A DNA stretch of 64,000 nucleotides from Eurosta solidaginis. Its lineage: Eukaryota; Arthropoda; Insecta; Diptera; Tephritidae. A program made the position numbers and the translations under genes. Positions 34,489 through 46,830 of the stretch are shown here, one piece after another. The notes under the pieces are model-generated. The model was not told the DNA's origin. It was given only the letters and a program-made list of their open reading frames with translations, and did not search any database. Every line of letters starts with the position of its first letter. The stretch's first letter is position 1. Location of the stretch: positions 155,454,426 through 155,518,425 of the forward strand of contig NC_090323.1 of assembly GCF_040869045.1 (NCBI RefSeq), given 5' to 3'.

Positions 34489-37163
34489 AACAAGTAAGGA
34501 AGGTTAAGTTCGGGTGTAACCGAACATTACATACTCAGTTGAGAGCTATGGTGACAACATAAGGGAAAATAACCATGTAGGAAAATGAACCGAGGGAAAC
34601 CCTGGAATGTGTTTGTATGACATGTGTATCAAATGAAAGGCATTAAAGAGTATTTTATGAGGGAGTGGGCCATAGTTTTATAGGTGGACGCCATTTAGGG
34701 ATATATCCATAAAGGTGGATCAGGGTTGACTCTAGAATGCGTTTGTAGAATATGGGTATCAAATGAAAGGTGTTAATGAGTATTTTAAAAGGGAGTAATC
34801 CTTAGTTCCATAGGTGGACGCCGTTTCGAGATATCGCCACAAAGGTGGACCAGGGGTGACCCTAGAATTTGTTTGTACAATATGGGTATCAAAAGAAAGA
34901 TATTAATGAGTATTTTAAAAGGGAGTAATCCTTAGTTCCATAGGCGGACGCCGTTTTGAGATATCGCCATAAAGGTGGACCAGGGGTGACCCTAGCATTT
35001 GTTTGTACAATATGGGCATCAAACGAAAGGTATTAATGAGTATTTTAAAAGGGAGTGGGCCTTAGTTCTATAGCTGGACGGCGTTTCGAAATATCGCCAT
35101 AAAGGTGGACCAGGGGTGACTCTAGAATGTGTTTGTACGATATGGGTATCAAATTAAAGGTATTAATGAGGGTTTTAAAAGGGAGTGGTGGTTGTTGTAT
35201 AGGTGGTCGCATTTTCCAGATTTCGCCATAGAGGTGGACCAGGGGTGACCTTAGAATTTGTTTGTACAATATGGGTATCAAAAGAAAGGTGTTAATGAGT
35301 ATTTTAAAAGGGAGTAATCCTTAGTTCCATAGGTGGACGCCGTTTCGAGATATCGCCATAAAGGTGGAGCAGGGGGGACCCTAGAATTTGTTTGTACAAT
35401 ATGGGTATCAAAAGAAAGGTGTTAATGAGTATTTTAAAAGGGAGTAATCCTTAGTTCCATAGGTGGACTCCGTTTCGATATATCGCCATAAAGGTGGACC
35501 AGGGGTGACTCTAGACTTTGTTTGTACGATATGGGTATCAAATGAAAAGTGTTAATGAGTATTTTTAAAAGGGAGTGGGCATTCGTTCTATAGGTGTTCG
35601 GCTTTTCGAGATATCGCCATAAAGGTGGACCAGGGGTGCCTTTAGAATATGTTTGTACGATATGGGTATCAAATGAAAGGTGTTAATGAGTATTTTAAAA
35701 GGGCGTGGGGCTTAGTTCTATAGGTGGTCGAGATATCGCCATAAAGGTGGACCAGGGGTGACTCTAGAATGAGTTTGTACGATATGGGTATCAAATTAAA
35801 GGTATTAATGAGGGTTTTAAAAGGGAGTGGTGGTAGTTGTATATGTGAAGGCGTTTTCCAGATATCGACCAAAATGTGGACTAGGGTGACCCAGAACATC
35901 ATCTGTTGGATACTGCTAATTTATTTATATATGTATGTAATACCTGCCAATATTTTAATGGTTTTTTATTTCGCCCTGCAGAACTTTTTCATTTTCTTCT
36001 ACTTTTCTAAAGTTATATTTCGCGTCAATAAAACAATCCAATTACCTTACCATGTTTCATCCCTTTTTTCGTATTTGGTATAAAATTATGGCATTTTTTC
36101 ATTTTTCGTAATTTTCGATATCGGAAAAGTGGGCGTGGTCATAGTCTGATTTCGTTCATTTTTCATACCAAGATAAAGTGAGTTCAAGTAAGCACGTGAA
36201 CTAAGTTCATTAAAGATATGTCGATTTTTGCTCAAGTTATCGTGTTAACGGCCATGCGGAAGGACAGACGGACGACTGTGTATAAAAACTGGGCGTGGCA
36301 TCAACCGATTTCACCCATTTTCACAGAAAACAGTTAACGTCATGAAATCTATGCCCCCACCAAATTTTAAAAGGATTGGTTAATTTTTGTTCGACTTATG
36401 GCGTTAAAAGTATCCTAGACAAATTAAATGAAAAAGGGCGGAGCCATTGAAATTTTCTTTTATTTTTGTATTTTTTTGCACCATATCATTACTGGAGTTG
36501 AATGTTGACATAATTTACTTATATACTGTAAAGATATTAAATTTTTTGTAAAAATTTTACTTTAAAAAATTTTTTTTTTAAAAGTGGGCGTGGTCCATCT
36601 CCGATTTTGCTAATTTTTATTAAGCGTACATATAGTAATAGGAGTAACGTTCCTACCAAATTTCATCATGATATCTTCAACGACTGCCAAATTACAGCTT
36701 GCAAAAGTTTTAAATTACCTTCTTTTAAAAGTGGGCGGTGCCACGCCTATTGTCCAAAATTTTACTAATTTTCTATTCTACGTCATAATTTCAACTCATC
36801 TACCAAGTTTCGTCGCTTTATCTGTCTTTTGTAATGAATTATCGCACTTTTTAGGTTTTTCGAAATTTTCGATATCGAAAAAGTGGGCGTGGTTATAGTT
36901 CGATATCGTTCATTTTAAATAGCGATCTGAGATGAGTGCTCAGGAACCTACAACCCAATTTCATCAAGATACCTCAAAATTTACTCAAGTTATCGTGTTA
37001 ACGGACGGACGGGCGGACGGACATGGCTCAATCAAATTTTTTTTCGATCCTGATTATTTTTATATATGGAAGTCTATATCTATCTCGATTCCTTTATATA
37101 TGTACAACCAACCGTTATCCAATCAAACTTAATATACTCTGTGAGCTCTGCTCAACTGAGTAT
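34489..37163 (+). mobile_element. TATACTCAG-family repeat, copy C, full length
   Basis: The left end reads AACAAGTAAGGAAGGTTAAG, followed by TTCGGGTGTAACCGAAC, which can form a 5-bp hairpin, and CATACTCAGTTGAGAGCT. The right end is AGCTCTGCTCAACTGAGTAT at about 37143-37162. A short 128-bp array (about 34570-35905, ten to eleven units) precedes the GTGGGCGTGG-rich body. No coding sequence is present. It separates the decayed ORF at 33772-34374 from the right inverted repeat of the Polinton-like remnant. Confidence 0.85.
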
Positions 37164-37264
37164 TAAAATTGGAAGTTTTTTCTTATAGATCAGCCAGAAC
37201 GTATGCGCCTAAATGCAGGCACACAAGCTTACAAACTAATAAGAAGATAAACAAAATGTTTAGT

Positions 37265-37656
37265 CTTTATATTTATTTGCGGTTTTATGAAATTCTCAAA
37301 TGCATATATATGGGCCAGCATGTACACACAAACTTACAATCTAATAAAATGCCAAACAAAATGTTCAATCTGCCCCTGGTCGGGTTTCTATGTTTTATAC
37401 TTACGGAAAATCTGATAACGAATTTAATTAAATGAAATACAGCATGAAGTTTTACTTACTTATATACATATAAATATGTTTCAATGTTGTACGGTTAAGG
37501 TTTCTTATCAGTGTGGTTTAATAAAATTCCCATGTACAAACATATGTGACAGTATGTACACACAAACTTACAATCTAATAAAAAGCTAAACAAAATGTTC
37601 AATCTTCATATTTAAAAAATTATAATTTATGTATATGCTGTCATGTTTAAGGAGCT
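37265..37656. repeat. Right terminal inverted repeat of the Polinton-like remnant
   Basis: It is the reverse complement of the left repeat without the SINE. The phrase ACAATCTAATAAAA with flanking bases recurs at about 37325 and 37566, and imperfectly at 37220. It ends TTTAAGGAGCT at 37656. A frame across it (37169-37435) resembles the tail of the frame at 12136-12372 only because both cross this repeat. Confidence 0.7.
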
Positions 37657-39739
37657 TGATACAAGCACTTTTTTAGTTCTTATTTATTGTCAATTACCCT
37701 AATGTGCATACATAAATAAGTGGTCACATGTCAAAACATCCTAAGTCGACTTAAAAAATTAGACCAATCGAAATATTAACCTGTGATTTCAAATGACAAA
37801 ACTGATTCACAACATAACCAGAACCGAAAATTAGTGTCTCTTTACATAATAGAACTTTATATAAAATGAGTTTTCAAAATTAGTTCGTATAAATTAGTTT
37901 GAAAAAAAAAAAAATTGTAAGATTATGCCTTACAAAATCGATCGGCAGAGGCCCTTAGTATGAAAATAACAAAACGAAATGTTGAGGTATTAAAAACTAA
38001 AGGTCAGGACTGAAGTCCATGAGAAATTCGTATTTTCATCTCTTGAGAAACACGTTCGTTTTAGAGCCTCAAAAACACGATTTTTGGAAACTTACAAATT
38101 TCGAGATAATAAATTCGAATATAGATAAATTATAAGGAGTGGGTTTTTTTGGCCGATGGAGGAGTTATTTTCTTCTAGGATATGTACCCTTAATTTCTGA
38201 AAAAATTTGAGTGGCTACTTGAAACAGTGAAGACGCCAGAGCCAGCTAAAATTGACAAACAAAGGATAAAAATTACGTATTTTCAGTATCAGGTTTTTAA
38301 AACTAGATACTCGCCATATGATTTATTATTTATTTTTGAAAACTACTATCTTTTACCTTTAAAACGCCATATCGAATGTAAGGATATCTCTAATAGAAAC
38401 ATTTTTACAGCTATAATAGGGCAAGCCTAAAAATGACGTTTTTCAAACTTTGATATTCGACCAGTCCGAAACCAGTGGTTATAAAAATTAAATGTGTGTC
38501 AATTTGTTCCTTTAGGACCCCAAAGAAGTGTTCCTCAAAGTTTGAGTGAAATACGAGACTAGCCAGCTTTTTGAATTAGACGTTTTCATATGGATTGACT
38601 CAGATACGAACATTTTTGCACCCACTGTACCATCCTTTTGCCCATTAATTGGACAACTACTATTACATAACTACCTTGCTCTTCCATCAATCACAACTCT
38701 TAAATTTTCCGTATAATTAATGACAGATTTCTTACTTTATATGTTCTTGGTTTAGTAGAACTCAATAAGCAATGAAAAGCGTTGTTTAATAAAAAAAGTT
38801 AATATAGGAATCATTCATCTTTAGTGTTTGATAGAAATACCCTATTAAAGAAATAAATATAAGTCAAGCCGGTCTCCTCTAGGAATAGGTCATAAATTAA
38901 GGGAAAATAGGAATAAGGATGAGAACCAAAAGAAATAGAAATCATTTATCTCTATTAGTTGTTAGAAATACCACATTAAAGAAATAAATATAAATTTAAT
39001 AGCCCGGGTCCATTTAAGAAACCATCACTATTAAAGAGGTCATAATTTTATATAATAGGAAAAATGTTTTTACTTTAACCCCCGGTAGAATAGAAAATAT
39101 TAATGAGAAAAATATTTTTACTTTAGACCGCGTAGAATATAGTCCATAAGAAGAGGCTTAAACCGATATAACCGATATTAACTCAAACAATTTAACAAAA
39201 AAAAACAGTTTCAACATAAACATTCCACTTTACTCGCCAAACAATAATCAGCGTAATAGATACATAGGTAAAAGAAATAACAACAAATTAAAGCAAAGAA
39301 CACATAAACATACAAATTTATTTTGGCATAATTTGTACACATAAGTCAATTATGTGAAACGAATTTCAATAGGTAACACATGATACGTAACATTACTCAT
39401 AATAATAAATATACAAACATGCCACAGAAAAAACAAAATAGCATGATATCAAGAAAAAAATGGAAATAACAAAAGTCGGCATATCAAAAATAAATGTGAA
39501 ACAAATGTAAACAGATATATACAAACCAATTACTGTCAATATCAAGTTACCACTATGCATTAAATTACAATAAAATACAAAAGCAATTAAAATTTTGTTT
39601 AAACTCAGCAAAAGTTAAGTGGGTCATTAAGTATCTTGAATAGTCATATACAATTGTCTTCAAATGTATATGACTCTTCTTAAGGCGGATGGTGTAGTAT
39701 TACCAGAATACGCTTCACCCACAATTCATTTATTTCAAT
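37657..39739. other. Unassigned AT-rich DNA, about 2 kb
   Basis: No convincing gene or repeat family is seen. A phrase TTTTTGCACCCACTGTA near 38608-38624 resembles one end of a Tc1/mariner-like element, but no opposite end was found. Two AATATAA/AGAAATAAATATAA phrases near 38850 and 38980 suggest a local duplication (GTTAGAAATACCACATTAAAG and a near copy). Short frames such as 38227-38430 and 39393-39611 lack gene-like features. Confidence 0.5.
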
Positions 39740-39744
39740 CTTTA

Positions 39745-41503
39745 CAATTTCGGGAATCTTACGGGATCATTTCTAGATGGTTTTCGGGATCCCGTCAGGG
39801 TCACTTTCTGGACTATGTCAGGGTCATTTCGGGACTTTTACGGGATCATTTCTAGATTGTTTTCGGGATCAGTCCGGGATCCTGTCAGGGTAATTTCGGG
39901 ACCTTTTCGGGATCATTTTGGGACCCTTCCGGGATAATATCTGAATGATTTTCGGAATGCGTCCCGGATCCTGTCGGAGCTATTTTGGAAATTTTTTTAG
40001 AATCTTTCAGGATCATTTGAGGACCCTTCCGGAGTCATTTCTGGATGGTTTTCGCGATCCGTCCGGGATCTCGTTCGGGTAATTTTCAGGACCTTTCCGG
40101 GATCATTTTGGGACCCTGCCGGGATAATTTCTGATTGATTTTCGGGATACGTCCGGGATCCCGTCGGAGTTATTTCGAAAATTTTTCGGGACTATGCCGG
40201 GATCATTCTGGATGGTTTTCGGGATCCCGTCGGGGTTATTTCGGGGTCATTCGGGCTCTTCCGGTATGATTTCTGGATTATTTTCGGGATCCGTCCGGGT
40301 ACCCGTCAGGGTCATTTCGGGACTTTTTCGTGACTATTTCGGGATCATTTTGGGACCCCTACGGGATAATTTCTGGATAGTTTTCGGGATCCATCCGGCA
40401 TCTCGTCGGGGTCATTTCGGGAGTATTCCGTAGTCAAATTGGGGATCATTCCAGGCATCATTTCTCGAAGGTTTTCAGGATCCCGTCAATGTGGATGGTT
40501 TTCAGGATCCGTCTACGATCCCGTCAGGGTTATTTCGGGATCGTTTGGGACCCTTCCGGCATCATTTCTGAATAGTTTTCGGGATTCGTCCTTGATAATT
40601 TGGGGACCCTTCAGAGTTTCTTTCTGGACGGTTTACGGAATTCCGTCGGGGTCATTTCGTGACTTTTTCTGGATTATTTCTGGTTCATTTGGGGAGCCTG
40701 CCGGCATCAATTCTGGATGTTTTTGGGATCAATCTGGGATCCGTCAAGGATTATTTCCGGATAATTTGGCGATCCTTCCGCGATCATTTCTGGATGGTTT
40801 TCGGAATCCGTCCGGGATCCCAACGGGGTAATTTCGTGACTTTTTCCGGACTATTTCAAGATCGTTGGGGATCCTTCTGAGTTCATTTCAGGATCCGTCC
40901 GGGATTCCGGCAAGGTTATTTCGGAACATTTTTGGGACTATTCCGGGATCATTTGGGGATCCTTCCTGTATCACTTTTGGATGGCTTTCGCGATCCCGTC
41001 AGGTTTATTTCGGCATTTCTTCGGGATCATTTGGGGCTCTTCCGGCATCATTTCTGGATGGTTTTCGGGATCCGTCCAGGATTCCGTCAGAGTTATTTCG
41101 GGAATTTTTTGAGACTATATCGGGATCATTTGAGGACCCTTCCAGAATCATTTCTGGATGGTTTTCGCGATCCGTCCGGGATCCAGTTCTGGTAATTTCG
41201 GGACTTTTTCGCGATCATTTCTGGATAGTTTTCTGTATACGTCCGGGATCCCGTCGGGGTTATTTTGGGAATTTTTCGGGACTATTCCGGGATCATATGG
41301 GGATCCTTCCGGGATCATTTCCGGCTATTTCGGTATCATTTGCGTACCCTTCAGAGATCAATTCTGAATGGTTTTCGGGATCTCGTTAGGGTAATTTTGG
41401 GACTTTTTCGGGATGAATTTGGGACCCTTCCGGCATCTTTTCAGGATGATTTTCGCGATCTGACCGGGATCCCGTCAGGGTCATTTCGGGACATTTTCGC
41501 GAG
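39745..41503. repeat. 89-bp minisatellite array inside H4
   Basis: It belongs to the same family and orientation as the H3 array (GGGATCATTTCTGGATGGTT, GATCCGTCCGGGATCCCGTC). It is more diverged than the others, fitting an older element. Frames such as 40865-41389 are repeat translations. Confidence 0.9.
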
Positions 41504-42440
41504 AATGGCAAAAGCAATGTTTACCTCACGCGCATATGTATTTTAATTTGGGTAATAGATAGAATTCTTCCCGATGGCATGTATCGCATTATATCAGCGG
41601 AAATTCCAAATAAAGACGAATATCCGATGTTGTATGATATAATTACTATAAATATGATCAAGGGCCCATGTGGGGTTGATAATTTATCATCGTCCTGTAT
41701 GTTGAATGGACGAAGCTCAAAACGATACCCACACGGGCTTCAACAGCATACGCAGACCACGGAAGATGGATATCCCAAATATAGACGAAGGTATTCAGCG
41801 GACGGTGGCTATACCTATACCCATGTACTTTCTAATGGGACAACGTCGACAACCGATGGATCGTTCCATATTGCCCCGTTCTTTCCAGATGTTTCTCCGC
41901 TCACATAAATGTAGAGTACTGTAATTCAGTGCAAACAGTAAAACATATTTGTAAGTATGTCAACAAAGGTAGCGGCATTTTCCGTTCAAGGTAATAAGGA
42001 CGGAGTGCAAAATTTTTTGAATGGCAGATTTTTAAACACATCAGAAGGTATTTGGAAATTACTTGGATTTTCGATTCATGAGCAATACCTAACGGTTGTA
42101 CATCTCTGTTCACTTAGAAAATGGACAAAGGGTTTATGGTACTGCAGGAATCACTACAAACCACTTTGACAGCATTTTTTCCATTTGTTCAATTGACGAT
42201 TTTGCAAAGACTTTGCTTTACTCCGAAATACCCGCCCATTGCACTTGGACTAATATGATTACAATTAATAAGTCGCAATGACAAGCATTTAGTTATGTTG
42301 GCGTAGACCTTCGTAGTGAAGTGTTTTCTCACGGTCAACTGTATGTCGCTATTTTAAGAACTGTTTCTCCACAGAACCAAAGTTTTCTCATTCCTGAAAA
42401 TGATAAAAAAAAAAGAATGTTATACTCCCGGAAGTTTTTA
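41504..42440 (+). pseudogene. Helitron Rep/helicase remnant, internally deleted
   Basis: Starting right at the array edge, the pieces read EWQKQCLPHAHM (Rep domain; a catalytic tyrosine motif is not identified), then ISAEIPNKDEYPMLYD, KGPCG and DGYPKYRRRYSADGG (41579-41830), then KVAAFSVQGNKDGVQNFLNG and LLGFSIHEQYLTVVHL (about 41957-42100), SVHLENGQRVYGT and DFAKTLLYSEIPAHCTW, and finally MITINKSQ and [15 protein letters not shown] (about 42255-42370), the last helicase motifs. Several frame changes and one TGA break it. Between the FAKTLLYSE block and the MITINKSQ block most of the ATPase domain is missing. Full Helitron proteins are about 1400-1800 residues; under 300 remain. Confidence 0.85.
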
Positions 42441-42501
42441 ATTAATGAAACAAATTTACTTTATTTTATATAATAATTTTTTACGTTCTACAATCCAATT
42501 T

Positions 42502-42802
42502 CGACTGCTGAGTGGAATAGCACCCTATTCAAAATTCTTTTCAAAAACGTCCTACCTGACAATTTGACTCAAAAATACCCTACCGCAAAATTTGATTGAA
42601 GAATGCCCTATTTCAAAAAGTGTTTCATCTAGGTATAAATTCAATATATTTTGAGCTGAGATGAATTCTTCAATCAAATTCTGAGATGGGACGTTTTCGA
42701 AAAAAAAAAAAATTCTGATGTAGATTTTTAAATAGAGTTTTGAGGTGGGGCATTTTTGAAAAGCGTTTTGAAATAGAGTGATATTAGACTCAGCAGTCGA
42801 TT
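42502..42802. mobile_element. Small terminal-inverted-repeat element (MITE)
   Basis: CGACTGCTGAGT at the left matches ACTCAGCAGTCG at the right, and similarity continues inward (TATTCAAAA...TTTTCAAAAA against TTTTTGAAAAGCGTTTTGAA). Length is about 300 bp with no ORF. If the palindromic TCGA is the target duplication, the element itself begins CTGCTGAGT. The superfamily is not clear. Confidence 0.6.
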
Positions 42803-43055
42803 TACTTATCTAAGTACGTAATGTTATTTGGATTGTTATCTTTAAGCGTTTTGTTTTCTTTCAAAGTTGTTCATTAATAAATCGTTTATAACGCTAACGA
42901 ATTTAAAAGTGTTTGCATTTCATACAACAGAGGGTATTACACTATTACCTTCGTAGCAGAAAAAATACATGACATATGTATTTGTATCTCTTCTTTTAAT
43001 CTATACCCAAATAGTAAAAACTCAATAGATTAACTTTTTGCGGCGAAACGAAGTA

Positions 43056-44833
43056 CACTGAAAGAAACGGTGCTAGTAAAATCAACAAATCTGTTCTGTT
43101 GTTCTTGACTTAATGGAGATTCGGTGAAATTGATCGAATTCGGTTAATTCGACCGAGTTCTTTGTCAAGCGAACAAATAGTTTAGTCATTTCAACAGAAG
43201 AGAAATTGTCGCTCTTAAGTTAACAAAATTCTGTAAAATTGACAGATTCCTAATCAATCTAACTGAATTTTTTTGTTAACACAACTGATTTCACTGGTCA
43301 TTTCAACAGCGATCAACAGTCAATACATGAGCGAATTTCAAAGAGAATTTTACGCTCACTGCGCTCTCTACTTTGTACTTATGACGATGGTACCATTTGT
43401 TAAAAAACACCAAAATAAGAAAACCACCAAATCGAAAAAAACACACAAAATGAGAAAACAACAAAAACCTAGTTTTTCAGTTATTAATACAAAACGAAAA
43501 ACCCTTTTTTGAATTTACTGTGCAATAAATTATGAGATACCAGCACACCTATTTATCGGGTACAATTTGCAACTTCTCCTCTAAGCCAAATGCAAAATTG
43601 GGCCCTCTTGCTGCAAAATTTTTGTTTGAACGAACAGGATTTTTCCAAAGTTAGTAACATTTTGTTCAAGTTTTTTCGAATTTTCACTCACGCGAACGTA
43701 TCTAATAAGATAATAAAAAAACATCCTTTTTTAATGTTGATGTTTCCGACAACATAAAAGTTTGAGTTGTGTTGGAATCATTTCAACTTAAAGTGTTACG
43801 AGAATTTAACTTGCCGAATTGCATGTAAAGTTACTCCAGTGGTAAGTTACCTTCCTGCGATTTGATTCGTTACTTTTCTATAACTTACAAGTTCTCTATT
43901 TAAAATGTTATGTCAAACATTTATACTAAACGTTTTGTTCGAAACAATCAAGTGTGGCAACTACATGTGAGAGAAGAAATTGACAATGAGCTGAGCTGCA
44001 ACTGAAAGAATTGAGAAACAGTTTTGTTACTACTATTTTCATTTCTATTTGCAAAGAAGTTTAAAGCTATAAATTAAATAAATTATAAAATATAAAATTT
44101 GGTGAAAGTGTGTTTAATAAAACAAAATAATAAAGTGTATAATGTTTAATGTGTGCCAGCATATTTGATGTGCGCCCAATTGAAGTTCGGTTAGTAAGTG
44201 CTGATGGTAGCGTAGTGTGATGGTAGCGGGCTCTGCCTACCACACCCACCGAATGCCCTGGGTTCACACCCCGGGCAAAGCAACATCAATTTTAGAAATA
44301 AGGTTTTTCAATTAGAAGACAATTTTTCTAAGCAGAGGCGCCCCTCGGCAGTGTTTGGCAAGCATTCTGAATGTATTTCTGCCATGAAAAGCTCACAGTG
44401 GAAACTCATCTGCCTCGCAGATGCCGTTCGGAGTCGGCATAAAACAAGTTCGTCTCGTCCCGCCAATTTGTATGAAAAATTAAAAACGAGCACGACGCAA
44501 ATTGGAAGAGAAGCTCGGCCTTAGATCTCTTCGGAGGTTACCGCGCCTTACATTTTTTTAGTAAGTGCGTACATATGTATGTATATGTAGCAAGCATGCG
44601 TATTTATGTATTCACATATTTACGTATGTATGTATATGGCAACATAGGTTCTTTCGTACAAAGCTGTCGCAACAACTTTTTTTGGTTCATTTGACTACTA
44701 AAACGGTCAATTAAGAATCAACGATTTGTGCGCAGTTGATTCAGCATCTTGTTGCGATGGATAAAAATTTACAGAAATTTCGGTTGAATTGACCCGTATT
44801 TCGGTTGATTTTACTAGCCTTTTTCTTTCAGTG
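43056..44833. mobile_element. TIR transposon, CACTA-like ends, TA duplication
   Basis: The left end CACTGAAAGAAACGGTGCTA and right end TAGCCTTTTTCTTTCAGTG are near-perfect inverted repeats of about 31 bp, extending through GTAAAATCAAC. TA flanks both sides (43054-43055, 44834-44835). Removing it joins the 3' end of Helitron H4 cleanly. The 1.78-kb interior has no transposase; the frame at 43273-43512 is Lys/Thr-rich and unrecognised. CACTG ends with a 2-bp duplication fit animal CACTA/EnSpm elements, but other superfamilies are possible. Confidence 0.7.
44202..44557 (+). mobile_element. tRNA-derived SINE, second copy, with target duplication
   Basis: It is collinear with the copy at 11833-12164: A box TAGTGTGATGG (44213-44223), B box GGTTCACACCCC (44261-44272), the same body phrases (CTCGCAGATGCCGTTCGGAG), and a T-rich end. 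An 11-bp target duplication TTAGTAAGTGC lies at 44191-44201 and 44558-44568. It sits inside the CACTA-like transposon and is thus younger than it. Confidence 0.9.
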
Positions 44834-45624
44834 TAAGCGGGGTACTTGCTAGTAATATTGTAAATGGAAAGTTTGGATGTTTAGATATTTGGATGTTTGG
44901 ATGTCCAGACGTTTGTTTTTGTGACTCAATGGCGCAAGAACGGCTGGACGGATTTGGATGAAATTTGGCACACATATAGCCAATACTCTATAAGGATCTA
45001 CTAGCTATACTTTTTTGAAAAGGGGAAGTCCCCGCCCCCTAGGAACAGTTATAATTTAATTATTGTATTTTTTCGTCTTTGTGACTGAATCACGCCAGAA
45101 CGGCTACACAGATTTTGATGAAATTTGGGAAACAGATAGACAACAGTCTACTGGCGAAATTTTTACGAAAATGGAAAAGTGAAGGTCCCACGATCCTTCG
45201 AACAATTACTTTTTAATAATTTTTACATATTATAACTTTACGTTTACTGACCTTCACCTATATTACAAACTCAATGAGTCAAATAAGTCGAAGGTTTACA
45301 AAGTGAGCAGCTACGCCCTCCGTTTTCTCCCCCTCTTCCCCTCTCAACCTCTCGTGCAAAATCAATAAATTGTTATAACTCAATGTAATTTTTCTCCTAA
45401 ATCAATTATTTTTGGTATCTCGATCATGCAGATGGAGATCCAAACAACAACAAACTAAAAACGAACGGTGGTGCTTTCCGTCTCCTCCCGCCTTCCTCCC
45501 TCCTTCAATTGTTTTTATTAGCTTTACCTGTATGTTTGTTTGTAACTCTTCATTCGCTTCAACACGCCTGTTGCCTTATTAACATGCTTTTATAACTAGC
45601 TTCACCTTATTTGTAATCCCGTTA

Positions 45625-46830
45625 GGGTCATATCGAGACCCTTCCGCTATCATTTCTGGATGGTTTTAGGGATCCGGGCGGGATCCAATCGGCGTAATTT
45701 CGAGATTTTTTCGGGACTATTTCGGGATAATTTTGGGACTATTCCGGGATCATTTCTGTATAGTTTTCGGGATCTGTCCGGGATCCCGTCGGGGTTATTT
45801 TGGCACCTTTTCGGGACTATTCCGGGATCATATGGGGATCCTTCCGGGATAATTTCGGGACTATTCCGGGACCCTTCCGGCATCATTTCTGGATGGGTTT
45901 CGGGATCCGTCCGGCATTCCGTCGGGGTAGTTTCGGGATTTTCTGGACTACGCCAGGGTCATTTCGGGACCTTTACGGAATCATTTCTGGATGGTTTTTG
46001 GGATCTGTACGGAATCCCGTCGGGACTACTTCGGGACCTTTTGGAATATTTCGGGATAATTTTGCGACTCTTCCGGGATCATTTCTGTATAGTTTTCGGG
46101 ATCCGTCCGAGATCCCGTTGGGGTTATTTTGGGACTTTTTCGGGAGTATTCCGGGATCATTTCGGTATCATTTGGGGACCCTCCAGGGATCCTTTCTAGA
46201 CGGTTTTTGGAAACCCGTAGGGGTAATTTCGTAACTTTTTCGGGATTATTTCGGGTTCATTTGGGGAGCCTGCCGGCATCAGTTCTGGATGGTTTTCGGG
46301 ATCAATCTGGGATCCCGTCAGGGTCATTTCGGAATCATATGTGGCTCTTTAGGGATCATATATGGATGGTTTCTGGGATCCGTCCGGGATCATTTCTGGA
46401 TTGTTTTCGGAATCCCGACAGGATCATTTCGTCACTTTTTCTGGACTAATTCAAGATAATTTTGGGACCCTTCTGAAATCATTTCAGGATCCGTCTGAGA
46501 TCCCGTCAGGGTCATTTCGGAACATTTTTGGGACTATTCCAGCATCATTTGGGGGGTCCTTCCTGTATCATTTCTGGATGGCTTTCAGGATTCCGTCAGG
46601 GTTATTTCGGCACTTCTTCGGGATCATTTGGGGCTCTTCCGGCATCATTCCTGGATGGTTTTCGGGATCCCGTCAGGGTTATTTCGGCACTTCTTCGGGA
46701 TCATTTGGGAATCTTCCGGCATCACTTCTGGATAGTTTTCGGGATTTGTCCGTGATACCGTCGTGATCTTTCGGGATTATTTTGGTATCATTTTGCGACC
46801 CTTCCGGGATCATTTAGGGACTCTTCGAAA
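45625..46830. repeat. 89-bp minisatellite array inside H5
   Basis: It has the same orientation and family as H3. Two adjacent segments at about 46605-46720 repeat the phrase CACTTCTTCGGGATCATTTG, a recent local duplication. The array ends abruptly at GGGACTCTTCGAAACC. Confidence 0.9.

Larger units (their letters stand above)
11574..37656 (-). mobile_element. Polinton/Maverick-like remnant with nested insertions
   Basis: Two matching inverted sequences bound this span: 11574-12298 (carrying a SINE) and 37265-37656. The outer ends read AGCTCCTTAAACATGAC on the left and its complement on the right, so the element starts AG and ends CT, as Polintons do. Inside are DNA polymerase B fragments and other minus-strand ORF pieces. 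The 6-bp flanks, CATTAG and TGATAC, do not match, so no target duplication is preserved. Subtracting gypsy (14062-23826), repeat copy B (24005-33433), copy C (34489-37163) and the SINE leaves only about 4 kb, far below a full 15-20-kb Polinton. Capsid, ATPase and integrase genes are not seen. Calling it Polinton rests mainly on polB plus the inverted ends. Confidence 0.6.
39740..44852 (+). mobile_element. Helitron-like element H4 with helicase remnant
   Basis: From left to right: an 89-bp array (39745-41500), fragments of Rep/helicase (41504-42440), an AT-rich tail with a MITE, and a 3' end that reads GCGGCGAAACGAAGTA, then an inserted transposon (43056-44833), then AGCGGGGTACTTGCTAG ending at 44852. 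CTAG with a GC-rich stretch before it is the expected Helitron 3' end. No typical 5' end was found left of the array, so that side is lost or rearranged. The next Helitron begins at the following base. Confidence 0.7.

Noticed and set aside
38590..38625. Tc1/mariner element end (TTTTTGCACCCACTGTA)
   Set aside because: Only one end was found; no inverted partner, TA pair or transposase within reach.
41579..41908. Host PIF1 DNA helicase gene
   Set aside because: The motifs are those of Helitron Rep/helicase (LPHAH, AEIP, GPCG, YRRR), fragmentary and next to a Helitron array and end.
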